A stretch of DNA of 53,324 nt from positions 1-53,324 of IMG/VR virus record IMGVR_UViG_3300047562_004041; one strand, 5' to 3'. This document shows, in pieces, positions 18,602 through 27,536 of the stretch. This DNA comes from a virus. Position 1 is the first letter of the stretch. Each line of letters starts with the position of its first letter. Made by a program: the position numbers and the translations under genes. The notes beneath the pieces are model-generated. The model searched no databases. It was not told the DNA's origin and worked only from the letters and a program-made list of their open reading frames with translations.

Positions 18602-18987
18602 GTGGTTGAAGGAAGTTCGTGGAAGTCCCAGGAAATAGATTGTTCATTCCAAATATAATATCCTTTTTGTGGATCAAATTCTGGCATAGGAACTGGTGCT
18701 TCCCAATTGCAAGTTTCGGTATTTAAAACCCAAGAATTATGTGGTTTTGGTGGGATGAATGCATCTAGTGATTCATCATATGTATATCCACTTCCAGCAT
18801 AATTTTTTCTAAAATTAGCATTGTAACTGGTTTGTTTCCAGATTGTTTGTTCGCCATATAAAGATTTGCAGAAAGCGATGCCTATTTCTTCGCTTTCTTG
18901 TTTTTGTTCATTGAGAATAACTTGATTGTTTACTACAATAACACGAATAACAGTATTATTGCGATCGAGTTCTACAAAGTGTGCCAT
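18598..18987 (-). CDS. Marine-phage conserved structural-region protein (129 aa)
   Basis: Begins MAHFVELDRNNTVIRVIVV and contains GEQTIWKQTSYNANFRKNYAG, GYTYDESLDAFIPPKPHNSW and paired aromatic W-x-x-P modules. This type is very widespread next to fibre genes in marine phages and is found there in single or multiple copies. A fibre accessory or capsid-decorating role is inferred only from location. It follows the glycine-rich 267-aa adhesin by 12 bases and shares its transcript. Confidence 0.75.
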   Translation of the reverse strand: MAHFVELDRNNTVIRVIVVNNQVILNEQKQESEEIGIAFCKSLYGEQTIWKQTSYNANFRKNYAGSGYTYDESLDAFIPPKPHNSWVLNTETCNWEAPVPMPEFDPQKGYYIWNEQSISWDFHELPSTT

Positions 18988-18999
18988 GGTGTTTCTATA

Positions 19000-19803
19000 T
19001 TAATTGAATGTGATTGTACCTGAACCTAAAAATTCATACACATGATATCCAGTTCTAGTTGCAGTTCCTCCAGTGTATAAAATAGGATCTCCAGTAGTTG
19101 TTGCCAAAGGAAGTGTGTCTGGATATGCAATAATTACAACTCCACTTTGCCCTGCTGATCCGGTATTTGCTCCACCAAAACCTGTACCATTACTTCCATT
19201 ATTAACTATACCTCTTCCGCCTGCCCCTGCTCCATAAAAATAACCAGGACCCTTTATGATTGAAATTGCACCAGATCCACCACTGCCGCCTTGTACACCG
19301 CTAATATCAGCGCCGCCATTTGTTCCAGGTGAACCTGCTCCGCCACCACCACCAAAATTAGATCCCGAAAAACTTACTACTCCTCCTCCATCATTACCAC
19401 TACTTATAATATTAGTTGCATTTAATACATCATTTACTGAATATGTTCCAACAGTAGGAAATACTGCTCTACCAATGGGATTCCCCCCACCACCCGATCC
19501 GCCGGATGCAAGTCCGGCACCACCACCTTGTGAAATTAATGATCCAAAAGTACTATCACCTCCATTTGCAGATAAACCCCCTGCTCCACCTACGGTAATA
19601 TTATAAGTTACATTTCTTTCAACCAATAAATTGAATGCTTGTACGACTCTTCCACCAGCTCCACCAAAAGCATTTATAAAACCACTAATTCCATTACCAC
19701 CGCCACCAGCGACAATCAATGCATCAATATAAAATGCAGTATCTTTAATTCCAAGAGGTAATTTACTACCACTACCACCATAAAATTGACTTAGAGTGCT
19801 CAT
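19000..19803 (-). CDS. Glycine-rich adhesin, gp38-like (267 aa)
   Basis: After a short head (MSTLSQFYGGSGSKLPLGIK) the protein is dominated by glycine blocks (AGGGGN, GGAGG, GGGGGAGSPG) separated by short hydrophobic strands. It ends GYHVYEFLGSGTITFN. Such glycine-rich blocks form the polyglycine-II sandwich of T-even gp38-type receptor-binding tips (known family feature). The C-terminus matches that of the 778-aa adhesin, so they are paralogues. It has its own late promoter (19829-19836). Likely a receptor-recognition protein at the fibre tip. Confidence 0.8.
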   Translation of the reverse strand: MSTLSQFYGGSGSKLPLGIKDTAFYIDALIVAGGGGNGISGFINAFGGAGGRVVQAFNLLVERNVTYNITVGGAGGLSANGGDSTFGSLISQGGGAGLASGGSGGGGNPIGRAVFPTVGTYSVNDVLNATNIISSGNDGGGVVSFSGSNFGGGGGAGSPGTNGGADISGVQGGSGGSGAISIIKGPGYFYGAGAGGRGIVNNGSNGTGFGGANTGSAGQSGVVIIAYPDTLPLATTTGDPILYTGGTATRTGYHVYEFLGSGTITFN

Positions 19804-19828
19804 TTAAATTATTTCCTTTTTTTTTATA

Positions 19829-19836
19829 TATTTATA
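19829..19836 (-). promoter_or_regulatory. T4-type late promoter (TATAAATA)
   Basis: Minus-strand TATAAATA 25 bases upstream of the ATG at 19803, in the 57-base gap before the glycine-rich gene; an A-rich ribosome site (AAAGGAAA) follows. Confidence 0.8.
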
Positions 19837-19860
19837 TTGTAGTTTTTATATCTGACTCAC

Positions 19861-20871
19861 TTATCTAAAAGCATATATTATTACTCTTCCATTTCCTCCA
19901 TTTGCACCTGAATCGCCAAGTCCTCCTCCACCACCTCCTCCAGGAGATTGTCCAGATGTATTTGTGGCACCACCAGCACCCCCATAAGTAGATGGTCCAC
20001 CGTTACTTGGGGCTCCAGCGCCTGCACCTCCACCACCACCTCCCCAAAGAGAACTTCCACCAGAAGCAATGCTTCCAGACGCACCCAAATAACCTCCTCC
20101 TCCACCACCAAATACACTATCTCCGCCATTCTGAGAAGGATTAAGTCCACTTGCTAAATTGCCTCCACAAGCACCTCCACCATAAGAAGATCCTGCTAGT
20201 TTTACGCTAATAGTAATTGGTTGTAATTGAGTATATCCGACAATATCCGATCTAATTCTCGATATTCCTCCATCAGGTCCACCACCTCTTGGACTTCCGT
20301 CACCACCATAAACAGCTGTAGGAGCACTTAGAGTTCCACCGCCAGGACCACCAAATGATGGGTTACCAAAAGATCCTGGAGAATATGATGTCGATCCTCC
20401 AGCTCCGCCATATGCTATTACAAATGAACCAAAAGAAGAACTGCCACCAGCAGTTCCATCACCGCCACCGAGTCCAATAGATCCACCAGTACCTCCCTGA
20501 CCAACTGTTACTGTTACTGTGCTTGGTATGGATGAAGCAGGAATTTGAATATAATTACATGCACCCCCACCGCCGCCGTTACCACCGGGTCTAGGTCCAG
20601 CTGAAATATCTGTAGATTGTCCTCCCCCACCACCACCAGCTCCCCAAACACGAATTAAATAAAACTTATCAAGTGGATCTTTAGTGAAAGTAAAAGTACC
20701 AGGTGTAGAGTATGTAGTTGTTACTATGCCAATGCCACTAGAAAAAGTGGTTAAATTGTTTCCATCACCAAAAGTAGTGTAGAGTTCTTCAAAATTACTA
20801 TTAATCTTTAGTGCTCCCTGATATAAACTATCGGCACTACCTACATCAGTAGTTATTCCTTGATATGCCAT
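19861..20871 (-). CDS. Glycine-rich adhesin with fibre-attachment head (336 aa)
   Basis: The N-terminal ~40 residues (MAYQGITTDVGSADSLYQ, then KINSNFEELYTTFGDG) form the head common to this phage group's fibres and shared in kind with the 140-aa protein upstream. Residues ~70-330 are glycine blocks of 3-6 residues (WGAGGGGGG, GGGGGACNY, LWGGGGGGAGAG) ending GGNGRVIIYAFR. It is predicted to be a gp38-like polyglycine-II receptor-binding protein. It lacks the YHVY...TFN ending of the two related proteins. It has its own late promoter at 20895-20902. Confidence 0.8.
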   Translation of the reverse strand: MAYQGITTDVGSADSLYQGALKINSNFEELYTTFGDGNNLTTFSSGIGIVTTTYSTPGTFTFTKDPLDKFYLIRVWGAGGGGGGQSTDISAGPRPGGNGGGGGACNYIQIPASSIPSTVTVTVGQGGTGGSIGLGGGDGTAGGSSSFGSFVIAYGGAGGSTSYSPGSFGNPSFGGPGGGTLSAPTAVYGGDGSPRGGGPDGGISRIRSDIVGYTQLQPITISVKLAGSSYGGGACGGNLASGLNPSQNGGDSVFGGGGGGYLGASGSIASGGSSLWGGGGGGAGAGAPSNGGPSTYGGAGGATNTSGQSPGGGGGGGLGDSGANGGNGRVIIYAFR

Positions 20872-20894
20872 CAGACTATGTTGTTAATTAATTA

Positions 20895-20902
20895 TATTTA
20901 TT
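20895..20902 (-). promoter_or_regulatory. T4-type late promoter (AATAAATA)
   Basis: Minus-strand AATAAATA 23 bases upstream of the ATG at 20871, in the 44-base gap between two fibre genes. Confidence 0.65.
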
Positions 20903-20915
20903 TGTAAAAGCATAA

Positions 20916-21338
20916 TCAAGCTATTCTCCAATCAAAACTACTTGGAGTGCCAGAAATAGTTTGAATTCCAACAAGTGTAACAGTTACATTCGATTGATCT
21001 ATAGTCAAATTTTCTGCTAGACCCATGATTTTCACTCCATCACCAAGACCAGGAGGTCTAAGTATTGTAGTGTTTGTGTATGCTCCTGCAATACAAACTT
21101 GAACGGTAGATCCATTAGTTTGAACTGATGGCAAAGATAATTGCACATTTGATGCAGTTACTGTACAAAATTCATTCAAACCAAGAACTTTACTAGTATC
21201 AGTAACAGTGTAATTTTTTACTCCAACACTAGCATATAATTCTTGGAATTGTTGATTTATTTTTACTGCGCCATCAATTAAAGTATCACCCGTTCCATCA
21301 TTTGGTGTAGTTCCAGTATTAATTCCTATGTATGGCAT
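20916..21338 (-). CDS. Short fibre/adhesin base protein (140 aa)
   Basis: Starts MPYIGINTGTTPNDGTGDT, then GAVKINQQFQELY, a head motif common in phage fibre or baseplate-attached proteins. The remainder is a small beta domain (VQLSLPSVQTNGSTVQV, ending SFDWRIA). No glycine blocks, unlike the next gene downstream, which carries a similar head. It is likely a fibre segment or an adhesin adaptor; no enzymatic motif is visible. Confidence 0.72.
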   Translation of the reverse strand: MPYIGINTGTTPNDGTGDTLIDGAVKINQQFQELYASVGVKNYTVTDTSKVLGLNEFCTVTASNVQLSLPSVQTNGSTVQVCIAGAYTNTTILRPPGLGDGVKIMGLAENLTIDQSNVTVTLVGIQTISGTPSSFDWRIA

Positions 21339-21360
21339 TTTATATTAACACTTTTATAAG

Positions 21361-21615
21361 TTATTTAGGTTGCGCAAACACATGATAGTAACATTGAATT
21401 GGAATATTTCCGTTTGACTGTATGACAACTTCTTCCGAATCTGCTCTTTTTACAATCAAATTCTGATGTGATCCAATTGGCGTCAAACAAACAGTGATTG
21501 TTCTTGGGTCTACTAAATCTTTCCAAGATGTGGGCAATTCAATTTTATTTGAATGTCTTAATTTACCTCTAACTGATACAGTATTTTCTGTGACTTCGTA
21601 AATTGTATTTTTCAT
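21361..21615 (-). CDS. Stand-alone copy of the fibre C-terminal RGKL/LVDP domain (84 aa)
   Basis: Contains SVRGKLRHSNKIELPTSW, then DLVDPRTITVCLTPIGSHQN, then a beta strand and CYYHVFAQPK. The same order of motifs (YYRGRL...LPDYW...GLVDPESISVQLTPHECYQ...CSYVVFGKRK) forms the C-terminus of the 304-aa protein at 23066-23980, so this is a free-standing single-domain paralogue. It begins on the last base of the upstream gene's stop and is translationally coupled to it. Probably a capping or trimerisation domain of a fibre or spike. Confidence 0.75.
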   Translation of the reverse strand: MKNTIYEVTENTVSVRGKLRHSNKIELPTSWKDLVDPRTITVCLTPIGSHQNLIVKRADSEEVVIQSNGNIPIQCYYHVFAQPK

Positions 21616-23063
21616 TATTCTACGCAGTTGGATGACGATTTACCATCAATGATGGGTGAACTCTGTTCTAAGTATATATCAAGAGCCTCTAATTCATCTA
21701 GTTCATTATTTTGATTTCCAATGGATTGTCTCATTCCCCATATTCTAAGAGCATATTCACTTCTTTCATTTCTCATTGCATTTGCCGCGTCCTCTATATT
21801 TGCAACACATGGACCAGATATAGAAGACTCTTTTGCTGCTTGATTTGAAGCTGCTGTATTTACAGCATTATTCACTGCAGCCGTACAAGATGGAGTTGAC
21901 TCATAATAATTTGCTAATAATGCAATATCAATTCCACTAAGACTAGTTCCTTTTGATGCTGGTACTCCTGGCGAAACGACTGGGCGATATGCAAAACCAG
22001 TAGGGAAAAATATCTTACCACCACCAACATTAGGTTCTTTTATCGTTTCTCCTCCAATTTCGGATCCTTTTAATTCTGGTTTCCATTCTTGAGTCGCTGA
22101 AGGACTTCCAGAATTATCTAGTTTTACTTTGTAACCAGTTCCTGCTGTGGTTGTATCTAAAATTCCAATTGTTTCTGGTGAAAATGGATTCTTAGTGAAT
22201 TTTTTTCTTTTATTGCTATTTTTAGATACCTTAAGTTCATATTTAAATCTTGGTTTCTCTGCTTCAAAGTCATCAGGTGAAATCACAACGGTATAATCAA
22301 CATAAGATCCATCGGCTTCTGGTAGAGAAGAAAATCCAATCGTAGCGTCTTTTAAAATAAGAGAGATAGTATAAAATGGATCTGTTGAAATTCCAATAAG
22401 TTCATTCAAAGAAGTAGAGATTCCACTTATTGTTGTTGTACCAAATCCTACAATTGTATTTGTGGTTGAGGGAAAGACTCCTTGCTTTGAACATGTGATT
22501 ACATTTCCAGTATCAAATCCAACAATAAGTTCATCTGGATCTTGAGTTATGATTGTAAGTACAGTTGAACCAAGTCCAATTTGACCAACAAAAGTTCCAA
22601 GTGTTGTATCTCCAATATCTTTAAGGTATGGTTGATCAAAATATTTTAAACCATACAAATTTTGAGTAGTAAGTCCAACTTTTGCATTTTCTTCATATGA
22701 GATGATGTTGCCGGTAACTGGCTCAATGTAAAAAACTGGCTCACCATAGCCAGATCTAGTAGATTGATCTACAACAATATCAACTGTAAGATCTCCTATA
22801 GTATAGTTTACTGCTCTCCAAAATAAATCACTATAACAACCAGAATCCATTCTAGCTTGATATGCCGCCTGAGTGTCATACATTGATTGATTGACTACTT
22901 CAATAGAAGCTAGTATATCAAGATCTAACTGTCTAGTTGCAATATCATAAGGTTCTTTTTCTGCATCAACAACTAATAATTCTTGTTTATAATTTTCAAT
23001 ATTTTTTTCTTTTTGTTTTCTTTTTTTACTAATATCGTCTTTAATTTTTTTTGATACTGCCAT
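21615..23063 (-). CDS. Baseplate/fibre-region structural protein (482 aa)
   Basis: Starts with a strongly basic helix (MAVSKKIKDDISKKRKQKEKN). A helical region contains DTQAAYQARMDSGCYSDLFW, then a long beta-rich centre (residues ~100-330) with repeated SxLTIITQDPDELIVGF-type strands, and a helical end with ALRIWGMRQSIGNQ and LEALDIYLEQ. No known enzyme motif. It is placed between the spike-associated fibre protein and the small domain protein, inside the baseplate operon, so it is probably a baseplate-peripheral or short-fibre component. I do not recognise a T4 counterpart. Confidence 0.7.
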   Translation of the reverse strand: MAVSKKIKDDISKKRKQKEKNIENYKQELLVVDAEKEPYDIATRQLDLDILASIEVVNQSMYDTQAAYQARMDSGCYSDLFWRAVNYTIGDLTVDIVVDQSTRSGYGEPVFYIEPVTGNIISYEENAKVGLTTQNLYGLKYFDQPYLKDIGDTTLGTFVGQIGLGSTVLTIITQDPDELIVGFDTGNVITCSKQGVFPSTTNTIVGFGTTTISGISTSLNELIGISTDPFYTISLILKDATIGFSSLPEADGSYVDYTVVISPDDFEAEKPRFKYELKVSKNSNKRKKFTKNPFSPETIGILDTTTAGTGYKVKLDNSGSPSATQEWKPELKGSEIGGETIKEPNVGGGKIFFPTGFAYRPVVSPGVPASKGTSLSGIDIALLANYYESTPSCTAAVNNAVNTAASNQAAKESSISGPCVANIEDAANAMRNERSEYALRIWGMRQSIGNQNNELDELEALDIYLEQSSPIIDGKSSSNCVE

Positions 23064-23065
23064 TA

Positions 23066-23980
23066 CTATCTCCTTTTCATTTCAGTTCCAATATATTCTA
23101 TTTCTAAATCTGGTACATCCTTTCTCTTACCAAAAACGACATAACTACAATTAACTGGACCACCTGAATTATTAGTTATAATAATTTTAGATCCCCATTG
23201 AATTTCTTTTACATATAGTTCTTGATAACATTCATGCGGTGTCAATTGAACTGATATTGATTCTGGATCGACCAATCCTCTCCAATAGTCTGGTAAAGAA
23301 ATTATATGCTCATTATTTAATCTTCCACGATAATAAACTCCAATTTCAGGTCCCTCTAGACATGCATGAGCCAATCTATGATTTGCTTTTGTTGGATGTG
23401 GAATATCAAATTCTTTCCATCCTTGAACATTGATAGTACCAACCAGATCAACATTTCTACAAAATAAGCTACCAATGACATCTAGATTTCCATTAATGAC
23501 CGTAGATCCATTGATTGCCTTTAATCCAGACCTTGCTTCTGCTCCAGTTTGAGCTTTTGCTCCAGTGATTGTTTCTGCACCAAGTAAGTTTTTAATTCCA
23601 GTCCAATTAGACAACGGAGAAGCAACATTAATCGAAGAAGCATTTAATATATTAATAATCAACGAATTGACTGCAATTCCAACTGGACCAACTGGATCAC
23701 CTAAAACAACATCTCTTGGTGTTGGTGGATCTGGTGTGCTTCTAACATAAAGCATCGGTAATGCTTTTAATTTTAGATCGGAACTCCGACCAATCATCAC
23801 ATTTCCTAGTGGTGCAGGATATACCAAAGGATTTCCAAGTAGAGATGCAGTACTTACATGTAGAAATCCACTTAAAGTATTAAATGTAATTGGAATAGGA
23901 ATTGGTGGTCCAATACCAGTTGGGTTTGCTGATATTGATAGTTGATCGCTAACATTAATCGCGCAATAATCTGCTGACAT
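23066..23980 (-). CDS. Tail-spike/fibre protein with EGPE-type C-terminal domain (304 aa)
   Basis: Residues ~1-150 are Pro/Gly-rich and irregular; ~150-185 are short Gly-x-x repeats (GAKAQTGAEARSGLKAINGS). The last ~120 residues carry the conserved run FDIPHPTKANHRLAHACLEG, then PEIGVYYRGRL, LPDYWRGLVDPESISVQ and CSYVVFGKRK. This C-terminal domain is common on fibre-like proteins of T4-like marine phages; I know it as a conserved block rather than by a proven function. It sits directly downstream of the beta-helical needle gene, so it may join the spike complex. Confidence 0.75.
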   Translation of the reverse strand: MSADYCAINVSDQLSISANPTGIGPPIPIPITFNTLSGFLHVSTASLLGNPLVYPAPLGNVMIGRSSDLKLKALPMLYVRSTPDPPTPRDVVLGDPVGPVGIAVNSLIINILNASSINVASPLSNWTGIKNLLGAETITGAKAQTGAEARSGLKAINGSTVINGNLDVIGSLFCRNVDLVGTINVQGWKEFDIPHPTKANHRLAHACLEGPEIGVYYRGRLNNEHIISLPDYWRGLVDPESISVQLTPHECYQELYVKEIQWGSKIIITNNSGGPVNCSYVVFGKRKDVPDLEIEYIGTEMKRR

Positions 23981-23983
23981 TTA

Positions 23984-24589
23984 TTATAAAAAGGTAGATA
24001 ATATTTTCTTTATTGTTTGTATTGTTTCCAGAGGTCCAGTATTTCCAGTAAAAGATGGTGGAATTTTAACAGTTGCTGCAGTTGCATTTTTCATAAATGC
24101 TGCACTTTGATATAAAACATTACTTACTGTGATATATCCATTTCCAGAACTGACGAATTTCATTGCTGCAGTTGCTTTTACATTAACTTGCTTTCCATCA
24201 ATATTAACATTATTATTTGCTGAGATATTTATGTCTCCTTTTAATGTACCTGCTCCAGTTGCGATGATATCGACAGTTTCTCCAAATATCCTAACTCTGC
24301 CACTTGGTGCGCCAATAATAATATCTCCATCAACAGCATGTAAAACAAATCCAACTCCTTCTACTGGATAATCTCCACATTTAATCTGATATGTCCCAGG
24401 ACAACGGTTTGTAGTTCCACCAGCAAATTTTCCAGTTGAATTTAGTTGGGTATAATGTCCAATTGGAAATGGAAATCCATTACGAATGCTCACTCCAGAT
24501 AGAGTATTGTTTTTATCTACATTTCCAAATACAATTTCACCATCTTTATTTCCAACCCTATGTGCATAAACATTTTTTTCTTGTGCCAT
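23984..24589 (-). CDS. Baseplate spike/needle beta-helix protein (201 aa)
   Basis: The middle (residues ~85-150) has the short-period strand pattern of triple-stranded beta-helix needles (DGDIIIGAPSGRVRIFG, TVDIIATGAGTLKGDINISA, VNIDGKQVNVKATA). These are like the C-terminal rod of T4 gp5 and VgrG spikes. In T4 the rod is part of gp5; here it is a separate gene starting on the last bases of the gp5-like stop (TAATG). A puncturing role at the baseplate centre is inferred. The C-terminal ~50 residues are helical and end KKILSTFL. Confidence 0.8.
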   Translation of the reverse strand: MAQEKNVYAHRVGNKDGEIVFGNVDKNNTLSGVSIRNGFPFPIGHYTQLNSTGKFAGGTTNRCPGTYQIKCGDYPVEGVGFVLHAVDGDIIIGAPSGRVRIFGETVDIIATGAGTLKGDINISANNNVNIDGKQVNVKATAAMKFVSSGNGYITVSNVLYQSAAFMKNATAATVKIPPSFTGNTGPLETIQTIKKILSTFL

Positions 24590-27321
24590 TAATTTCTACC
24601 TACACAATCAATTACAGATATAATTTGTTGTCCACTATATCTATTTACATCGTCTTCCAATAGATCTCCAACTCTCTCGACACATAATTTTGGTATCAAT
24701 TGTGCATTGAATCCTGTCTTAGAATTTACTGTAATACTTGGGAATTCTAAGAATCCACTACCAGAAGAAATAATATTAACTTTTATCAAAGAACCATTTT
24801 TATCAAATGTTGGCTGCAATTGTGCCCCATTATCTGGTGTAACAGTGATTGTATCTGTTGGGGAATATGCACCACCAGCATTTAAAATTTCTACCTCACA
24901 AATGTAAAGTACAACTCCATAATCACCATTTTCAAAACTAGGTGATATCCCACGAGTTATTGTATCATATCCAAGTGGAGGTTCTGGTGTAATATATTCA
25001 GTATCTTCATCTGGTCTAAATGGATCTTCTCCTGGTGGGTTGACATAATCGCATTGATTCAATTGAACTACAGAATTTGGAGGATACGGCAAATCATATT
25101 TTCCATCTTTTCTTCTTACTATTGTATCTTCTGGATTTGCCCAAGTCCTTCCTTCCCCACCAAGACTTCCATCAGGAGTTGCAAGATATTCATATCCTGG
25201 CTCCACAACCAAAACTGAAACTACTCCAAGATCTTCTGGATCTATTTCGATTGGAGGTCTACGAGTTGAAATAAATGGTTTTAATGGGGGACATTCTCCA
25301 CTACCGCCACCATTATCACCGCCACCATTATCACCACTACCATCACTTCCTCCATTACCACCACCATCACTGCCATTATCACCTCCACCATTATCACCAC
25401 TGCCATTATCGATTTCAGAATCTATTGGTGGATTTATATTATCTGGATCTATTGTAGTGAAAATATCAGGGTCATATTCAATAGCATTATTATTGACTCT
25501 TACTAAAAGAGATTTTTGTCTGTATTGACCATATTTTCCTATTGCTTTTACTGTATATTTTGTATCTTGTGTTGGAGTAACACTGGTGGTACCAGAAAGT
25601 TCTGTTGACCCAAAATTAGTTTCAACTACTTTTGCTCGTTTTGTCTTCCATTTTAATTGTACAGCTCCACCCGAAAGTGGGGTTGCAATGAATTCCAATT
25701 CTGGTGGGATAATTCCAATTTTAGGTTTTACTACAGCACCACTACCTTTTCCGCATTCATCTACAATTGATGCAAATGGAGTGTCAGAATATCCCGATCC
25801 AGTATTAGTTATATCAACTCCTAACAATTCACCAGCAGAACTAATAATTGTGTTACCTGCGGCACCAGATCCATTGCCACCAAAGAATGTAATTTTAGGT
25901 GGACCACAAAGAAGAGGAGTTCCTTCACAACTTAAATCACTTAATACATCATTTAAATCGAAACTAAAATCGTCAATATCAACTCCCAATAATTCTCCAG
26001 TGTCTGGATCATATACTAATTTTGTAATGTCTGTAACTTGTTGCGCAAAACTTTCTGCTTGTTTTAAAATTGAATTGATATCTAATTCAAATCCTTCTGC
26101 ATTATCTCCAGCGCCCTCAAGTAAATTCCATTTATTTACATCTGGACATTTTTTTGGTGGTTCGCAATCAAATATTGACAGCAGATCAATCACAAAACCC
26201 AATACTTGATCTACTATTCCAGCAACTGCGCCGATTAATGATGCAATAGATCCTAAAACAGATGTAAGAAGTCCTAATATTTTTGACAATATAGACTGCA
26301 ATAAATTCTCAATGGCACACAATGGAACTATAATAAATCTATCAATTAAATCCTTCAATAAATTAACTATTGCATCTGTAATTTTGTCTAATATTTTATT
26401 AAAAAGACAGTATATTGCTTGCACTAATATACTTTGACCCTCTCTAATTGGGAATCTAGAATTCAATGATAAAGCATTTGCTGTCGATACGGATGCAGCA
26501 TTTATTCGTTTTAATATTTCTTCTTGTAGCCATTTTATTTTAGCTGAGATCCAACCGGAAACAATCTCTGCGTATTTGTCTATTTTTAATTGTACTTCAC
26601 CAACAAATTGCAATCTATTTTGAGCAAATTGAGCAGCATTTTTTCTAAAGTTCTCTATTTCTTTTATTGCATTTGATAATGCAGTCTTTACTTCCGTGGC
26701 ATCTTCGACTTCGCCTGCACATGGAATAGCCAAATCGGTTTCGAAAGGTTGTATATTACTATGAAAATTTTCTGTTACAGAATACTCTACGGCATTAAAA
26801 TTATAAACACTATTTCCCTCAAACCCATAATTTGGAATTACTACATTTAATGTAGGAGAAAATGAGTTTAGTGCATTTTTTGGATCAAATTCTCCATATG
26901 AATTTTCATAAAATGTTCTGCTTTTAACTCCAGTTACAACTGGTTTTGTTCTATTGCCATTTCTGAATCTTATTATAACTGAATCACCTGGAGAAATCTG
27001 TGCAATATGTCCGGTAAATAAAAATCCACTTCCACTGCTTGCTGGTGCGGTTATTTCTGCCCAAGGCAATTTATTGTTAGGTAATTTAGTTGCATCAGGA
27101 GAATGGATGCCATTTATTCTAACTCTTACTTTTCTTTTGGCAGGTTTTTTTGTATTACCAGAAGAATCTTTTTCTCGCTTCTTTTCTAACGATTCTTTCT
27201 TTCCAGAGTTTTTCTCCGAAATCCAACTACATTCGACTACAACCGCATCATAATCTCCATAAAATCCATAATCATTCGCATTTGAATATCGTCCACTTCG
27301 TATGCCACGACTAATTCCCAT
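24589..27321 (-). CDS. gp5: gp5-like baseplate hub protein without lysozyme domain (910 aa)
   Basis: ATG at 27321 is preferred over the TTG at 27327 (MGISRGIRSGRYSN). Residues ~65-140 form the OB-fold region of gp5-type hubs (PWAEITAPASSGSGFLFTGH, then GDSVIIRFRNGNRTKPVV). Residues ~205-390 are unusually helical and hydrophobic (ILDKITDAIVNLLKDLIDRF...LLTSVLGSIASLIGAVAG). A beta region and a low-complexity Gly/Asp/Asn linker (~645-690) follow, and the end has ITVTPDNG-type repeats shared with cyanophage gp5. No T4-lysozyme-like catalytic Glu-Asp-Thr pattern is visible. The neighbouring hub genes and separate needle gene support the assignment. Confidence 0.8.
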   Translation of the reverse strand: MGISRGIRSGRYSNANDYGFYGDYDAVVVECSWISEKNSGKKESLEKKREKDSSGNTKKPAKRKVRVRINGIHSPDATKLPNNKLPWAEITAPASSGSGFLFTGHIAQISPGDSVIIRFRNGNRTKPVVTGVKSRTFYENSYGEFDPKNALNSFSPTLNVVIPNYGFEGNSVYNFNAVEYSVTENFHSNIQPFETDLAIPCAGEVEDATEVKTALSNAIKEIENFRKNAAQFAQNRLQFVGEVQLKIDKYAEIVSGWISAKIKWLQEEILKRINAASVSTANALSLNSRFPIREGQSILVQAIYCLFNKILDKITDAIVNLLKDLIDRFIIVPLCAIENLLQSILSKILGLLTSVLGSIASLIGAVAGIVDQVLGFVIDLLSIFDCEPPKKCPDVNKWNLLEGAGDNAEGFELDINSILKQAESFAQQVTDITKLVYDPDTGELLGVDIDDFSFDLNDVLSDLSCEGTPLLCGPPKITFFGGNGSGAAGNTIISSAGELLGVDITNTGSGYSDTPFASIVDECGKGSGAVVKPKIGIIPPELEFIATPLSGGAVQLKWKTKRAKVVETNFGSTELSGTTSVTPTQDTKYTVKAIGKYGQYRQKSLLVRVNNNAIEYDPDIFTTIDPDNINPPIDSEIDNGSGDNGGGDNGSDGGGNGGSDGSGDNGGGDNGGGSGECPPLKPFISTRRPPIEIDPEDLGVVSVLVVEPGYEYLATPDGSLGGEGRTWANPEDTIVRRKDGKYDLPYPPNSVVQLNQCDYVNPPGEDPFRPDEDTEYITPEPPLGYDTITRGISPSFENGDYGVVLYICEVEILNAGGAYSPTDTITVTPDNGAQLQPTFDKNGSLIKVNIISSGSGFLEFPSITVNSKTGFNAQLIPKLCVERVGDLLEDDVNRYSGQQIISVIDCVGRN

Positions 27322-27323
27322 AC

Positions 27324-27536
27324 TCAATCCTCATATACTCTACATTCCAATGCATCTGGATTTTCATCACAAAATAATTCTAGTGGACTTGGAGTGTATT
27401 CTGCATCTGGATGGTGTTCAATGTACTCAAGTAGTCTTTCTAACTCATTTTCCAGATGTCTTCTTCTTTGCTTTGAACATTCCGTGTCCAATTCTTTTTC
27501 TATTTTTAGAATTGTCTCGTAGATTTTTGTTTTCAT
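27324..27536 (-). CDS. Conserved small hub-operon protein (70 aa)
   Basis: Helical N-terminal two thirds (EKELDTECSKQRRRHLENEL, then LERLLEYIEHHP), then TPSPLELFCDENPDALECRV. The PTPLEL...PDAxECRVYED ending is familiar from small proteins lying between gp27 and gp5 in marine T4-like phages. Its stop overlaps the gp5-like start region and its ATG overlaps the gp27-like stop, so production is coupled to the hub. Perhaps an assembly factor; no proven role. Confidence 0.72.
   Translation of the reverse strand: MKTKIYETILKIEKELDTECSKQRRRHLENELERLLEYIEHHPDAEYTPSPLELFCDENPDALECRVYED

Noticed and set aside
25275-25457. His/Tyr-rich plus-strand open frame
   Set aside because: It is the antisense of the Gly/Asp/Asn linker in the gp5-like gene.
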